Shown here: positions 35,501 to 45,156 of the stretch, in pieces | Position numbering within the stretch: position 1 is the stretch's first letter | How the letters are laid out: each line of letters begins with the position of its first letter | Source: Cloacibacillus sp. An23 | GTDB taxonomy: Bacteria > Synergistota > Synergistia > Synergistales > Synergistaceae | Direction of reading: 5' to 3' | Assembly: GCF_002159945.1 (NCBI RefSeq) | Contig: NZ_NFJQ01000003.1 | Span: 206,492-270,491 of the forward strand | DNA length: 64,000 nucleotides | Program-made: the position numbers and the translations under genes | The notes under the pieces: model-generated | The model's database searches: none | What the model was told of the DNA's origin: nothing | What the model saw: only the letters and a program-made list of their open reading frames with translations

Positions 35501-35571
35501 TCACCTCTTGCAGCCTTCAGGCCATGCTATGTAGCTGCAAAGGCGTTCGTCCGCGCAAACTTTCCCCCTTT

Positions 35572-35726
35572 CCCTCCCGGCGTCAGGTTTCCTGGCTCCT
35601 CTTCGTCCTCCGCCGCGCCTTCCCGAGCTTGTCAGTGGCATATCGCGGCTTCGTCGGAGTTACAGTAGCGGGACTGCTCCGGTCTCTCACCGGATTCCCT
35701 CTCGCCGAAAGCGGCTATTTCATTGT
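35572..35726 (-). promoter_or_regulatory. Cobalamin (B12) riboswitch controlling the 21-gene operon
   Basis: Read on the minus strand the leader contains 'GGGAATCCGGTGAGAGACC', 'GCAGTCCCGCTACTGTAA', the B12 box 'ATGCCACTGACAAGC', 'CGGGAAGGCG' and the closing 'GAGCCAGGAAACCTGACG'. These occur in the order and spacing of the cobalamin aptamer. A terminator and then cbiK follow. A TATAAT lies at 35733-35738, putting the transcript start near 35726. Known family logic is repression when cobalamin is plentiful. Confidence 0.95.
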
Positions 35727-35732
35727 GTCTGG

Positions 35733-35738
35733 ATTATA
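35733..35738 (-). promoter_or_regulatory. -10 element (TATAAT) of the cobalamin operon promoter
   Basis: A perfect TATAAT on the minus strand just before the riboswitch. The -35 region (TTCAAA-like) is weak. Confidence 0.6.
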
Positions 35739-35760
35739 TTACAGCGGCGCAAAAATTTGA

Positions 35761-36872
<1,112 letters not shown>

Positions 36873-36912
36873 CTTCGTTCCACTCCGTTTCCGTAAATCC
36901 GTGCGCGCGCCG

Positions 36913-37899
36913 TCAGTTCCGCGCCGCCGCCTGTTTGTCTATCTGTCTCTGCCAGAATTTCGCCGCGCCGTAAATCCAGCCTTCGGCGTTCGTGCCGGTT
37001 CCGAGGCCGAAGCCGTGTCCGAGCCCCGCGAATTTATGGAACTCGGCCTCGATTCCCGCCGAGCGCAGGACTTCGGCGCGGCGCGCCATCACGCGCCAGT
37101 CGGCTATGCCGTCGGCGTCGCCGCAGCACATATATGTGGGCGGGTCGTCCCTCGTGCATTCGCGGTGCCCCGTGTACTGCATGACGACCGCGCCGGGGCG
37201 CGGCAGCTCGCCGCCGCCGAAGGCCGCGGGGCCGTAGGAGCCGAGGTATGCCGCCATGCGCGCGCCCGCCGAGCCGCCCCAGAGCGAATAGCACTCAGTG
37301 CCGACGCCGAGCTCCTTCGCGTGTTTGAATACGAATGTTATCGCTCGCGCGAGGTCTTCGCAGGCCGTCTGCGCGCCCGGGCGGTAGATGAGCGCGAAGG
37401 CGTTGCAGCCCATTTTGGAAAGTTCGAGCGCGTGCGGGAAGCTGTCGTGCATCGCGCCGACGTAGGCGAAGCCGCCGCCCGCGCAGCAAATCGCGAAGGG
37501 TTTGCCGCGCCCGCCGCGGAAGAAGAAGAGCCCCGTGTCGCTCTTGCGCGGGTCCGCGGCCTTCTCGGCATCGGTGTATATGTCGTAGAATATCTTTTCG
37601 CCCGACGCGGCGCGCGTTCTGAGATAATTCGCTATCTCGACTGTCTTGTCGGGGTCTATATGGCTGTACCACGTGAGCCGCAGCGCGCCGAGCGTCTCGC
37701 CGCTCCAGTAGCCGCGTTCGGCGGGGAAGATGAGCCTGCCGTGGTTTCCGAACGCGGGGTCGTTCATGACCTCGGTTATGCGAGTCTCGCGCGTGTACGG
37801 CTCCTCCGCGCGTTCCGCGGCTTCGGCGCTGATTGCGGAAAACGCCTGCGCGCAAAGCAGCAGCGCAAAAACGGCGGCGAATATCGCGGCGTTTCTCAT
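36913..37899 (-). CDS. Secreted alpha/beta-hydrolase (esterase/acetyl-esterase-like)
   Basis: A 328-residue exported hydrolase. Residues about 3-27 ('AAIFAAVFALLLCAQAFS') are a signal peptide. The oxyanion region 'FAICCAGGGFAYVG' stands for the HGGG motif. The nucleophile is in 'SLWGGSAGARMAAYLG' (GxSxG), the acid probably in 'CCGDADGIADW', and the His in 'FAGLGHGFGLGTG'. The layout suits Aes/XynB-type esterases. Two start codons are close together; the ATG at 37899 is in the hydrolase frame although an out-of-frame ATG seven bases earlier is nearer the ribosome-binding site. Confidence 0.85.
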   Translation of the reverse strand: MRNAAIFAAVFALLLCAQAFSAISAEAAERAEEPYTRETRITEVMNDPAFGNHGRLIFPAERGYWSGETLGALRLTWYSHIDPDKTVEIANYLRTRAASGEKIFYDIYTDAEKAADPRKSDTGLFFFRGGRGKPFAICCAGGGFAYVGAMHDSFPHALELSKMGCNAFALIYRPGAQTACEDLARAITFVFKHAKELGVGTECYSLWGGSAGARMAAYLGSYGPAAFGGGELPRPGAVVMQYTGHRECTRDDPPTYMCCGDADGIADWRVMARRAEVLRSAGIEAEFHKFAGLGHGFGLGTGTNAEGWIYGAAKFWQRQIDKQAAARN

Positions 37900-38000
37900 T
37901 TTTCATGATTCCTCCTTCTGTGCGTCCGTTTTGCGCAGAGTATAAAAAAATCGAGGCTTCCGCGGAAGTCTCGATTCGTTCGCCACTGTGAACCTTCGGG

Positions 38001-38906
38001 TTATAACCGTCCGTCGCGCCGGTATATCTCCTCTACCGCCGAGATGCAGTCGCGCACCTGCGGCGAGGCGTCGTGCGCGTGGAGCAGGCCGAAGGGTATC
38101 GCGTGATTCCATTCGACCGGGATTATGCGCAGCAGCGGGTGGACGTTCCGCCAGCTCTCTACAGCCATCAGCAGGCTGTTGCCGTTCTCGCAGCGGTTGA
38201 AGACCTCCGTGTTGTAAAAGTCGAAATCGACGATGCGTATCCGCGGATGATTGCGCGCGAGGTCGTCGCGCAGCGCGTCGGCCTGCTTCATCTGCCCGCG
38301 GCTGATGAGCATGAAGCTTTCGCCGTAGAGGTCCGTCACGGAGAGCCGCTCCTTCGCGGCGAGCGGGTGCGAGAGCGAGACGGCGCAGCAGATAGGCGCG
38401 CGGAAGAGCTCGAGGCCGTCGCACTGCCGGTATTCGAGCAGAGTCTCGTCGAAGATGCCCGCCACCATGTCTATGTCGCGGCCGAGATTTTTCAGTATCT
38501 CGCGCGCGTTCTCGGGCGTGTTCTCAAAGGGGACGACGCGGAATTTCAGTTCGGGCCGCAGCTCGTGGAGCTTCGGCCACAGTTTGACGAGTATCTCCGC
38601 TGGCGTCATCGGCGAGGTGCCGACGCGTATGACCGCACCGTCGCTGCGCGAAGCCTCGCGCGCGCGTTTGACGGATTCTTTCGAGTACTGGATTATATAT
38701 TCCGCGTCACGGCGCAGCGACTCGCCCGCCGCCGTGAGGACGAGGCCTCGGTGCGTGCGCTCGAAGAGCTTGAGGCCGAGCCGCGCTTCGAGCAGATTCA
38801 TCTGCTTTATGACCGCGGTCGGGGAGATATGGAGCGCGCCGGCGGCCTTCGTGAAACTGCCTGAGTCCGCGACCTTCACGAACGTGTCGAGCTGCGGATT
38901 GTACAT
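38001..38906 (-). CDS. LysR-family transcriptional regulator
   Basis: A 301-residue regulator. Residues 3-62 form the winged HTH: 'LDTFVKVADSGSFTKAAGAL', then 'ISPTAVIKQMNLLEARLG' and 'LFERTHRGLVLTAAGES'. The rest is a type 2 periplasmic-binding-like effector domain. A clear 'ggaggggg' ribosome-binding site precedes ATG 38906. The likely target is the secreted esterase gene just downstream on the same strand or the MATE exporter upstream; the sequence does not decide. Confidence 0.92.
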   Translation of the reverse strand: MYNPQLDTFVKVADSGSFTKAAGALHISPTAVIKQMNLLEARLGLKLFERTHRGLVLTAAGESLRRDAEYIIQYSKESVKRAREASRSDGAVIRVGTSPMTPAEILVKLWPKLHELRPELKFRVVPFENTPENAREILKNLGRDIDMVAGIFDETLLEYRQCDGLELFRAPICCAVSLSHPLAAKERLSVTDLYGESFMLISRGQMKQADALRDDLARNHPRIRIVDFDFYNTEVFNRCENGNSLLMAVESWRNVHPLLRIIPVEWNHAIPFGLLHAHDASPQVRDCISAVEEIYRRDGRL

Positions 38907-38985
38907 TTTTATCGGCCCCCTCCGCGCGCGGCGCTTTTTTCTAAATTTTATCCGCGCGCCGCCGCCGCGTCCAGAGAGCCGCCAC

Positions 38986-40326
38986 CTACGCCGCGCTCCT
39001 TTCCGTCAGGCGGCGCGCGCGGCGCAGCCAGACCGGCACGAGGAAGGAGAGCGCGCCCATCCACGCGAGCGGCGTCGCGAAGCATATCCCCGCGTAGCCG
39101 AAGAAGCGTGCGAGCAGGAAAGCCGCCGCGACGCGCATCACGAGCTCCGCGACGCAGGCCGCGAACGGCGTGCGCGCGTCGTCCATGCTCTGCAGCGCGG
39201 AGCGGTATATCACGAGCAGGCCGAGCAGCGGATAGAACGGAACGACGACGAAGAGATAGCCGTAGGCCGCCTCGTTTATCGCCGCGGTCGCGCCCTCGAC
39301 GAAAAGCGGCACGACGAAGCGCCGCCCGAGAAGCATCACCGCGCCCATTACTATGTTCGCGGCCTCGAGCTGGAGCAGCGAGGCGCGCACGCCGGCCTTT
39401 ATCCTGCCGCCGAGCCCCGCGCCGTAATTCTGCGCGACGTAGCCCGCTATCGCGACGCCGAAAGCTCCGTTGACGAGCACCGAAAGCTGATCGACCTTAG
39501 TAGCCGCCGTGAAGCCCGCGACGACATCCGCGCCGAGGCCGTTGACCGCCGTCTGCATCGCGAGCAGCCCGACGCACATGACCGACATCTGGAAGCCCAT
39601 CGGGAAGGCGAGGCGCAGATGGTTCTTAAAGAGCAGCGGCGACCTGTGCCAGTCGTTGCCGAGCACGCGCAGCTCGCGGAAATACTTCACGCCGTAGAGC
39701 GCGCAGAGCGCGGCGGATATGAGCTGCGACAGCACCGTCGCCCACGCCGCGCCCGCGACGCCCATGCCGAAGGGCACGATGAAGACGTAGTCGAGCACGA
39801 TGTTCAGGAACGACGAAAATATAAGGAAATAAAGCGGCGTCCTGCTGTCGCCGAGCGCGCGCAGCACGTTCGAGACGAGGTTGTACGCGACCGTCGCGCC
39901 GGTGCCGAGCATTATGACGAAGAGATAATCGTACGACATGTCGTAAATTTCCGTCGGCGTGTCCATCCATCGTATTATCGGGTGCGCCGCGAAGCAGCCG
40001 AATAGCGTCAGCGCGACGGAGAAGGCGAGCGACAGCAGAGCCGAGGCCGCGATTGAGCGCCGCACGCCGACCTCGCTGCGCGCGCCGAAGCGCTGGCCTA
40101 TGCAGATGCCGAAGCCGCCCGTCAGCCCCTGCACGAAGCAGAGTATGAAATATATGAAAGTCCCCGTAGAGCCGACCGCCGCGAGCGCGCCCGCGCCCAT
40201 CGTGCGTCCGACTATGATCGTGTCGGCGAGAGTGTAGAAAAGCTGAAAGAGGTTGCCCCCGATGATCGGGAGCGTAAAGGCGAAAACCGTCCTCGCCGGC
40301 CCGCCCTGCGTCAGATCCTTTACCAT
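38986..40326 (-). CDS. MATE-family efflux transporter
   Basis: A 446-residue membrane protein with twelve predicted helices in two similar halves ('FAFTLPIIGGNLFQLFYTL' in the first and 'VLVNGAFGVAIAGYVAQNYG' in the second). 'ADTIIVGRTMGAGALAAVGS' is a typical MATE motif. The start is the ATG at 40326, with 'aaaggag' nine bases upstream; further upstream in-frame sequence is Arg-rich. MATE proteins export cationic drugs or metabolites using sodium or proton gradients; the substrate here is unknown. Confidence 0.93.
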   Translation of the reverse strand: MVKDLTQGGPARTVFAFTLPIIGGNLFQLFYTLADTIIVGRTMGAGALAAVGSTGTFIYFILCFVQGLTGGFGICIGQRFGARSEVGVRRSIAASALLSLAFSVALTLFGCFAAHPIIRWMDTPTEIYDMSYDYLFVIMLGTGATVAYNLVSNVLRALGDSRTPLYFLIFSSFLNIVLDYVFIVPFGMGVAGAAWATVLSQLISAALCALYGVKYFRELRVLGNDWHRSPLLFKNHLRLAFPMGFQMSVMCVGLLAMQTAVNGLGADVVAGFTAATKVDQLSVLVNGAFGVAIAGYVAQNYGAGLGGRIKAGVRASLLQLEAANIVMGAVMLLGRRFVVPLFVEGATAAINEAAYGYLFVVVPFYPLLGLLVIYRSALQSMDDARTPFAACVAELVMRVAAAFLLARFFGYAGICFATPLAWMGALSFLVPVWLRRARRLTERSAA

Positions 40327-40825
40327 TCCGTATGCTCCTTTGCCTGTTCCGCGCGCGCCGCGCATCATGCAAAACCGCGCGCGGCCGCGTCCGCGTTTCG
40401 CCGGGCCCCGTTTGTACGGGTTGGGCGCGAAACGCCCGCAGATGGCATATTGTAGTACTGTGCGCCGAAAATTCAAGATGTTTTCGTAAATTCATCGTAA
40501 AGGCGGCGAATCGCGGAAAAGCGCGCACGCCGGCCGCGCTTTCGGTAAACCGCGGGAAATTCCGCGGCGCTGCGACGCCCGCGCGAAATTGGGGAAACTC
40601 CGTCAAACCGCCGCCACGGCGCGGACGCGCGGCGAGACGGCACAAATCCGCGAAAGCGCCCCCGCGCCGTGCCGCTTCCCGCGGAGCGCCGCCTTGTCCG
40701 TGCATCTGCCCCGCTTCGGCAAATCCCGCGCGCTTGACTTACAGCGCCCTCTAACGGCTATGCTCGGCGGAAAGGGCGCACCGCCGTCAGCCGCGTCCGC
40801 ATTCATTATGAAGGGAGCTGTCGTT
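40327..40825. other. 499-base divergent intergenic region
   Basis: It lies between the MATE gene (leftward) and the DUF362 gene (rightward). A possible promoter for the latter is TTGACT (40734-40739) and TATGCT (40759-40764), with a long 19-base spacer. The remainder is GC-rich with no supported gene or RNA motif. Confidence 0.4.
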
Positions 40826-41758
40826 ATGAAAAAGTTGTTCGTATGCGCCGCGGCGTTTCTTTGCGCCGCGCTCGCCGCCGCCGGAGCCGAGGCCGCAGTC
40901 CCGAAGGTCTACTTCACGAAGGAGATAAGTCCCGAGGGAATAATGAAGGTCTACAACGCGCTCGAGAAGAAGGCCGAAGGGAAGAACGTCGCCGTCAAGA
41001 TAAGCACGGGTGAGCCGCCAGCGAGCCATCCGCTTGACGCGAAGCTCATTAAAGAGCTCGTGCAGCACGTGAAGGGTTCCATCGTCGAATGCAACACCGC
41101 CTACGGCGGCGCGCGCGGCGACACCTTCGAGCACATGCGCGTCGCGCTGGAGCGCGGCTACACGAGCATCGCCTACGTGGACATCCTCGACGCAGACGGC
41201 TCTATGGCGCTGCCCGTGAAGAACGGGAAGCATCTGAAAGAAGACCTCGTCGGCTCGCGCTTCAAGAACTACGACTATTACGTCGTACTCTCGCACTTCA
41301 AGGGCCACGCGATGGCGGGCTTCGGCGGCGCGATAAAGAACATCTCGATAGGGCTCGGTTCGCGCCGGGGCAAGGCGCTGATACACAGCGGCGGCAGAAG
41401 CACTAGCAACGTATGGTGCGGCGAGCAGGACGCATTCCTCGAGTCGATGGCCGAAGCCGGTAAAGCCGTCACGGACGCGCTCGGCGGCAAGATACTCTAC
41501 GTCAGCGTGCTGAACAACATCTCCGTGGACTGCGACTGCAACCCGTCGCCGGCGAAGCCTGAGATCCACGACATCGGCGTGCTGGCCTCGACCGACCCCG
41601 TGGCGATAGACCAGGCGTCGATAGACCTCGCCTTCGCGGCCGAGGGCAGCAGGCCGCTCGTCGAGCGCGTCGAGTCGCGCAGCGGCCTCCACACGCTCGA
41701 ATACGCGGAGCAGATAGGGCTCGGCAGCAGGAAGTACGAGCTCGTGAAGCTGGACTGA
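40826..41758 (+). CDS. Secreted DUF362-family protein
   Basis: A 310-residue exported protein. The ATG at 40826 is preferred, with 'gggag' nine bases upstream and a signal peptide 'LFVCAAAFLCAALAAAGAEA' directly after. The DUF362 core is seen in 'VAVKISTGEPPASHPLDAKL', 'SHFKGHAMAGFGGAIKNIS' and 'IGVLASTDPVAIDQASIDL'. Relatives often carry a ferredoxin domain, which is missing here; only 'DCDCNPSPA' offers paired cysteines. Function is unknown; a periplasmic redox or metal role is possible. Confidence 0.85.
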   Translation: MKKLFVCAAAFLCAALAAAGAEAAVPKVYFTKEISPEGIMKVYNALEKKAEGKNVAVKISTGEPPASHPLDAKLIKELVQHVKGSIVECNTAYGGARGDTFEHMRVALERGYTSIAYVDILDADGSMALPVKNGKHLKEDLVGSRFKNYDYYVVLSHFKGHAMAGFGGAIKNISIGLGSRRGKALIHSGGRSTSNVWCGEQDAFLESMAEAGKAVTDALGGKILYVSVLNNISVDCDCNPSPAKPEIHDIGVLASTDPVAIDQASIDLAFAAEGSRPLVERVESRSGLHTLEYAEQIGLGSRKYELVKLD

Positions 41759-41801
41759 GGGTGTGCGCAGCGCCGCAAATCACGCGGGATTTTCCAAAAT
41801 G

Positions 41802-41838
41802 AACGCCGCGCCGTAGATTTTACGGCGCGGCGTTTTTT
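41802..41838 (+). terminator. Terminator after the DUF362 gene
   Basis: Arms 'aacgccgcgccgta' and 'tacggcgcggcgtt' flank a short loop and are followed by a T-run. Confidence 0.9.
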
Positions 41839-41877
41839 ACGTCGTTCGTGCTGCGTGTGCCGGGACGCGCGGCGGCC

Positions 41878-43851
41878 TTACTTCCTCAGCAGCATGAGCT
41901 CGCCGACGGCGGAGGCGAGCTCGCCCTTCGTCAGTATATCTTCGCCCGTGTATTTCTCCGTCAGCGGGGCGAGCGTCTTCCGCTCGTCCTTGAAGAGCTC
42001 GGCGAGCCACGCGCCGAATTCGCCGCGCGTCACTGTGTCGAAGCCCCGGCGCGGCGGGAACTCCATGCGGCCGAAGACGCGGCGCAGCGCGTCGCGTACC
42101 TCGAGCCAGTGCATCTCGTCGTCCGCCCCGTAGATGACTTCGGAGGCCGGGTCGAGATAGCCGTAGAGCATCGAGAGTTCGACGCCCTTCCACCACAGCG
42201 AATCCTGCGGCACGTCGTCGAAGCGGTAGAGCGAGAGCCTGTCGCGCGCGTCGAGCAGCAGCGACTGCACGTCGAGCGCGCGCACGTCGCGCGGCTGTAC
42301 GCCTTCGCGCACAGACACCGCGGCGAGCGCGCCGGCGGCCTGCCCCGTGAGCATCGTCACGGGCTGGAGGCGAGTCGAGCCGTTGACTATGCGCGAGACG
42401 GAGATGTTCTTCTCAGCGGCGAGCAGGCCGTCGATCTTTTCCGGAATGAGCGCGCCCATCGGTATCTGGAAGAGGCCGCCCTTCCACTCTTTGTCGGGCG
42501 GTATGTCCTCGGCGCGCTCGTCGATGTCCCTGTCGAGGAACTCCTTGTCGCGCAGTCCGTGTATGTCGGTCGGATATTCGCCGAGCGCCACCGCGTTGGA
42601 CTTGGTCTCGAGCGTGCGCCCGAGCTTCATGTCGCGTATCACGTCCTTGACGGTCATCGTCTCGACGCCGGCGATGCGGCGGCTTTCTCGTATGTATGGG
42701 AACGGCGGAAAGTGCTTGAGTATCGTCTCGAACTCGGGCGGCATCTCTTTCCATTCGCGCCAGCCGTTGCCGAACCATCCGCCGTAGCCCTGGCGGTCGT
42801 CAACCGACCAGTCGGCGAGGCCGAGCTCGTTCTGCATGTAGAAGAGGAAGCAGAGCGTCTTCGCCATAGCCTCGCGGTCCATCTCGCGGCGGTACTCTTT
42901 GTCCTCGAGATAGCGCGCCGGCATACCGGCGTGTCCGTCCTGGCGCTCCGGGTAGTCGTTCGCCCAGTTGACGGCGCTGCGCGTGATGAGCGGCCACGTC
43001 TCGGGCCGTCCGCCGTCTATAAGCGGGCTGGCTGGGTTGGATATGTCCGGCATTCCTCTGTATGCCTTGAAGACGTTCGGATTGAAGGGCGCTTCGCCGG
43101 GCCAGCCGTCGCCGCCTACTGCTATGACCTCGCGGAAGTGCGGCGCGTATTTTTCGTATCCGGGCGGGCGGTGCGTGAACCTGAGCTCCTCAGGCACGCC
43201 CTCGGGATAGCGCCTGACTACCGCGACGTATGTGATGTCCTGTATGACTCCGTCGATCTCCGTCGAGGAGTCGCCGTGGCCCGCGCGGTAGCGCGCGCCG
43301 GTGAGCGGGATGAAGTCTCCCGCCTCTGTCGCGTCGATAAATATCTTCGCGCGGAGCTCGAGCTTCTCGCCCTCTTTGTCGGCGAGCGCGGCTTTCACGA
43401 CGCCGTCCTCAAGCTTGGCCTCGGTCACGCGCGTTTTCATAAACAGCGAGATGTTCCCCGTCTCGCGCATCATGTCGAGCAGAGTCATCTGTATCACCCA
43501 CGGCTCGAATGCGAATGTGTCAGAGCCCCAGTAGCATGTGTTCACGGGCGTCTCGCGCGCCTCGTAGTAGGCGGAGGCGCGGCGCAGGAACTCGCCGTAT
43601 ATCCCGGTGCGCGTCCGGCGCACGTCGTCCATCGTCGATACGCCGCCGCCCGTCATCTGGCCGCCGACCCAGTCGGATTCCTCCACGAGCGCGACATCCA
43701 TTCCGAGACGCGCCGCCTGTATCGCCGCGGCGCTGCCGCCGCAGCCCGCGCCTATCACGGCGACGTCGAACTCCATGACCCGCGGCCCTTCCGCGCGCGC
43801 CGGTGCGGCGGCGAGAAGGAGAGCGAGAAACACGAACAAAAACTTCTTCAT
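41878..43851 (-). CDS. Secreted FAD-dependent oxidoreductase with SLH-like C-terminus
   Basis: A 657-residue exported protein with signal peptide 'KKFLFVFLALLLAAAPARA'. The dinucleotide-binding motif 'VAVIGAGCGGSAAAIQAARL' is followed by 'VEESDWVGGQMTGGGVST' and later 'IFIDATEAGDFIPLTGARY', the pattern of the FAD_oxidored family (fumarate-reductase/polyhydroxyl-oxidase-like). A second conserved block is 'LLAAEKNISVSRIVNGSTRL'. The last ~90 residues contain 'VTRGEFGAWLAELFKDER' and 'LTKGELASAVGELMLLR', resembling two SLH-type repeats that could attach it to the cell surface. Substrate unknown. Confidence 0.85.
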   Translation of the reverse strand: MKKFLFVFLALLLAAAPARAEGPRVMEFDVAVIGAGCGGSAAAIQAARLGMDVALVEESDWVGGQMTGGGVSTMDDVRRTRTGIYGEFLRRASAYYEARETPVNTCYWGSDTFAFEPWVIQMTLLDMMRETGNISLFMKTRVTEAKLEDGVVKAALADKEGEKLELRAKIFIDATEAGDFIPLTGARYRAGHGDSSTEIDGVIQDITYVAVVRRYPEGVPEELRFTHRPPGYEKYAPHFREVIAVGGDGWPGEAPFNPNVFKAYRGMPDISNPASPLIDGGRPETWPLITRSAVNWANDYPERQDGHAGMPARYLEDKEYRREMDREAMAKTLCFLFYMQNELGLADWSVDDRQGYGGWFGNGWREWKEMPPEFETILKHFPPFPYIRESRRIAGVETMTVKDVIRDMKLGRTLETKSNAVALGEYPTDIHGLRDKEFLDRDIDERAEDIPPDKEWKGGLFQIPMGALIPEKIDGLLAAEKNISVSRIVNGSTRLQPVTMLTGQAAGALAAVSVREGVQPRDVRALDVQSLLLDARDRLSLYRFDDVPQDSLWWKGVELSMLYGYLDPASEVIYGADDEMHWLEVRDALRRVFGRMEFPPRRGFDTVTRGEFGAWLAELFKDERKTLAPLTEKYTGEDILTKGELASAVGELMLLRK

Positions 43852-43965
43852 AAAGATTCCCCCAAAGCTTTATGGCCTTGCAAAAACTTTTTGATTATAC
43901 TATACGGGCCGCCGCTTATACAGGACGAAGATAAATTACGGAAAACGGCGGAGGAGGCGGACGAA

Positions 43966-44601
43966 TTGAGAATCATAGACCTTAGCCGCGCGATAACGCC
44001 GGGGATGCAGGTTTTCCCCGGAGACCCCTCGCCCGCGGCGGAACGGACGGAGTGCGGCGGCTTCCGCACGACGAACCTATCGCTCTGCTCGCACACGGGG
44101 ACGCACATGGACGCGCCGGCGCACCTGGCGTCCGAGAGTTTGACGCTCGACGCGATGCCGCCCGAGAGCTTCTGGGGGCTCGCGCTGCTCGTGGACGTGG
44201 GCGGAGCGGCCGGGCGCGAGATAGAAATTTCCGACCTGGCGCCGTTTGAGGAAAAGCTGGCGGAGGCGGACTTCCTTCTGCTGCGCACCGGCTGGGAGGA
44301 CAAGTTCGGGAGCGCGGCGTACCTCGAGGGCTTTCCCGTGTTTTCCGAGGCCGCCGCGAAATATGCGCTCTCGCTCGGCGTGCGCGGCGTCGGCGTGGAC
44401 GCGATATCCGCCGACCGCGTCGAGAGCGCGGATTGCCCGATACACAAGACGCTGCTGCGCGCCGGGGCCGTCATAATAGAAAACCTGCGCGGTCTGATGG
44501 AGCTGCCCGAGGGCGAGACCTTCGTCCTCGCCGCGCTCCCGCTGCCGCTCGCCGAAGCCGACGGCGCGCCTGCGCGCGTCATGGCGGTTCTTGAAAATTG
44601 A
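43966..44601 (+). CDS. Cyclase-family metal-dependent hydrolase (kynurenine-formamidase-like)
   Basis: A 211-residue enzyme. The start is a TTG at 43966 with 'ggaggaggcgg' upstream; the open frame continues far upstream only as a shadow of the FAD gene. The family metal site is 'CSHTGTHMDAPAH' (HxGTHxDxPxH), and 'FLLLRTGWEDKFG' and 'GVRGVGVDAISADRV' complete the pattern. Relatives hydrolyse N-formylkynurenine, isatin or similar amides; no tryptophan-degradation genes are nearby, so the substrate is open. Confidence 0.9.
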   Translation: MRIIDLSRAITPGMQVFPGDPSPAAERTECGGFRTTNLSLCSHTGTHMDAPAHLASESLTLDAMPPESFWGLALLVDVGGAAGREIEISDLAPFEEKLAEADFLLLRTGWEDKFGSAAYLEGFPVFSEAAAKYALSLGVRGVGVDAISADRVESADCPIHKTLLRAGAVIIENLRGLMELPEGETFVLAALPLPLAEADGAPARVMAVLEN

Positions 44602-44655
44602 CGGCGCTGACTGTAATATAAATCGGGACGCAAACTTCACGGAGGTGCGAAAAGA

Positions 44656-45084
44656 ATGACCGGACGGAAAAAACGCAGGGGCTTCACCCTCATCGAAATA
44701 ATGGTCGTCGTCGTCATCATCGGGCTGCTTTCGGCGCTCGTCGGCCCGAGGCTCATGGGGCAGAGCGACGAGGCGAAGCGCAAGACGACGCAGACTCAGA
44801 TAGCGCAGCTCGAGCAGGTGCTGGGCCTTTACTACCTAGACAACGGCTTCTACCCGACCACGGCGCAGGGGCTCGACGCGCTGGTCAAAAAGCCGTCCAT
44901 GCCGCCAGAGCCGCTCAACTACGCGGACGGCGGCTATATGAAGAAGACGCCGAAGGACGCTTGGGGGAGGGACTTCATCTACGTCTGCCCCGGAGAGCAC
45001 GGGGACTTCGACATAATCTCCTACGGAGCCGACGGGCAGGAGAACGGCGAAGGGGCCGCGGCGGACATCAACAACTGGGAATAA
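44656..45084 (+). CDS. gspG: Type II secretion major pseudopilin GspG (orphan)
   Basis: A 142-residue pseudopilin with ribosome-binding site 'ggaggtg'. The prepilin peptidase site is 'KRRGFTLIEIMVVVVIIG', with the Glu at +5. 'GLYYLDNGFYPTTAQGLDAL' and 'KDAWGRDFIYVCPGEHGDFD' with 'SYGADGQENGEG' are the GspG C-terminal calcium-binding region. No other type II secretion gene is in the window; it stands alone with its own terminator, so either the system is encoded elsewhere or this serves a minimal pseudopilus. Confidence 0.93.
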   Translation: MTGRKKRRGFTLIEIMVVVVIIGLLSALVGPRLMGQSDEAKRKTTQTQIAQLEQVLGLYYLDNGFYPTTAQGLDALVKKPSMPPEPLNYADGGYMKKTPKDAWGRDFIYVCPGEHGDFDIISYGADGQENGEGAAADINNWE

Positions 45085-45102
45085 TCGCGAACGACGCACG
45101 AA

Positions 45103-45143
45103 AAGCGCGGGGGCTTCCGATGGACGGAGGCCCCCGCGTTTTT
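45103..45143 (+). terminator. Terminator after gspG
   Basis: Arms 'gcgggggcttccg' and 'cggaggcccccgc' with a T-run. Confidence 0.88.
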
Positions 45144-45156
45144 CGTCGGGCGCAGC

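Noticed and set aside
35440..35560. A tRNA-like 'cttcaaatccgcc' segment
   Set aside because: It belongs to the terminator and linker of the cobalamin riboswitch; no cloverleaf or acceptor stem can be drawn.
37295..37906. Alternative product starting at the ATG better spaced from the ribosome-binding site before the secreted esterase
   Set aside because: That frame is Arg-rich without domains, while the esterase frame has a signal peptide and catalytic motifs. The tight spacing may simply be chance.
41848..43965. Long plus-strand open frame leading into the cyclase-family gene
   Set aside because: This part is antisense to the FAD oxidoreductase gene. The real product begins at the TTG at 43966 with a good ribosome-binding site and a family-typical N-terminus.
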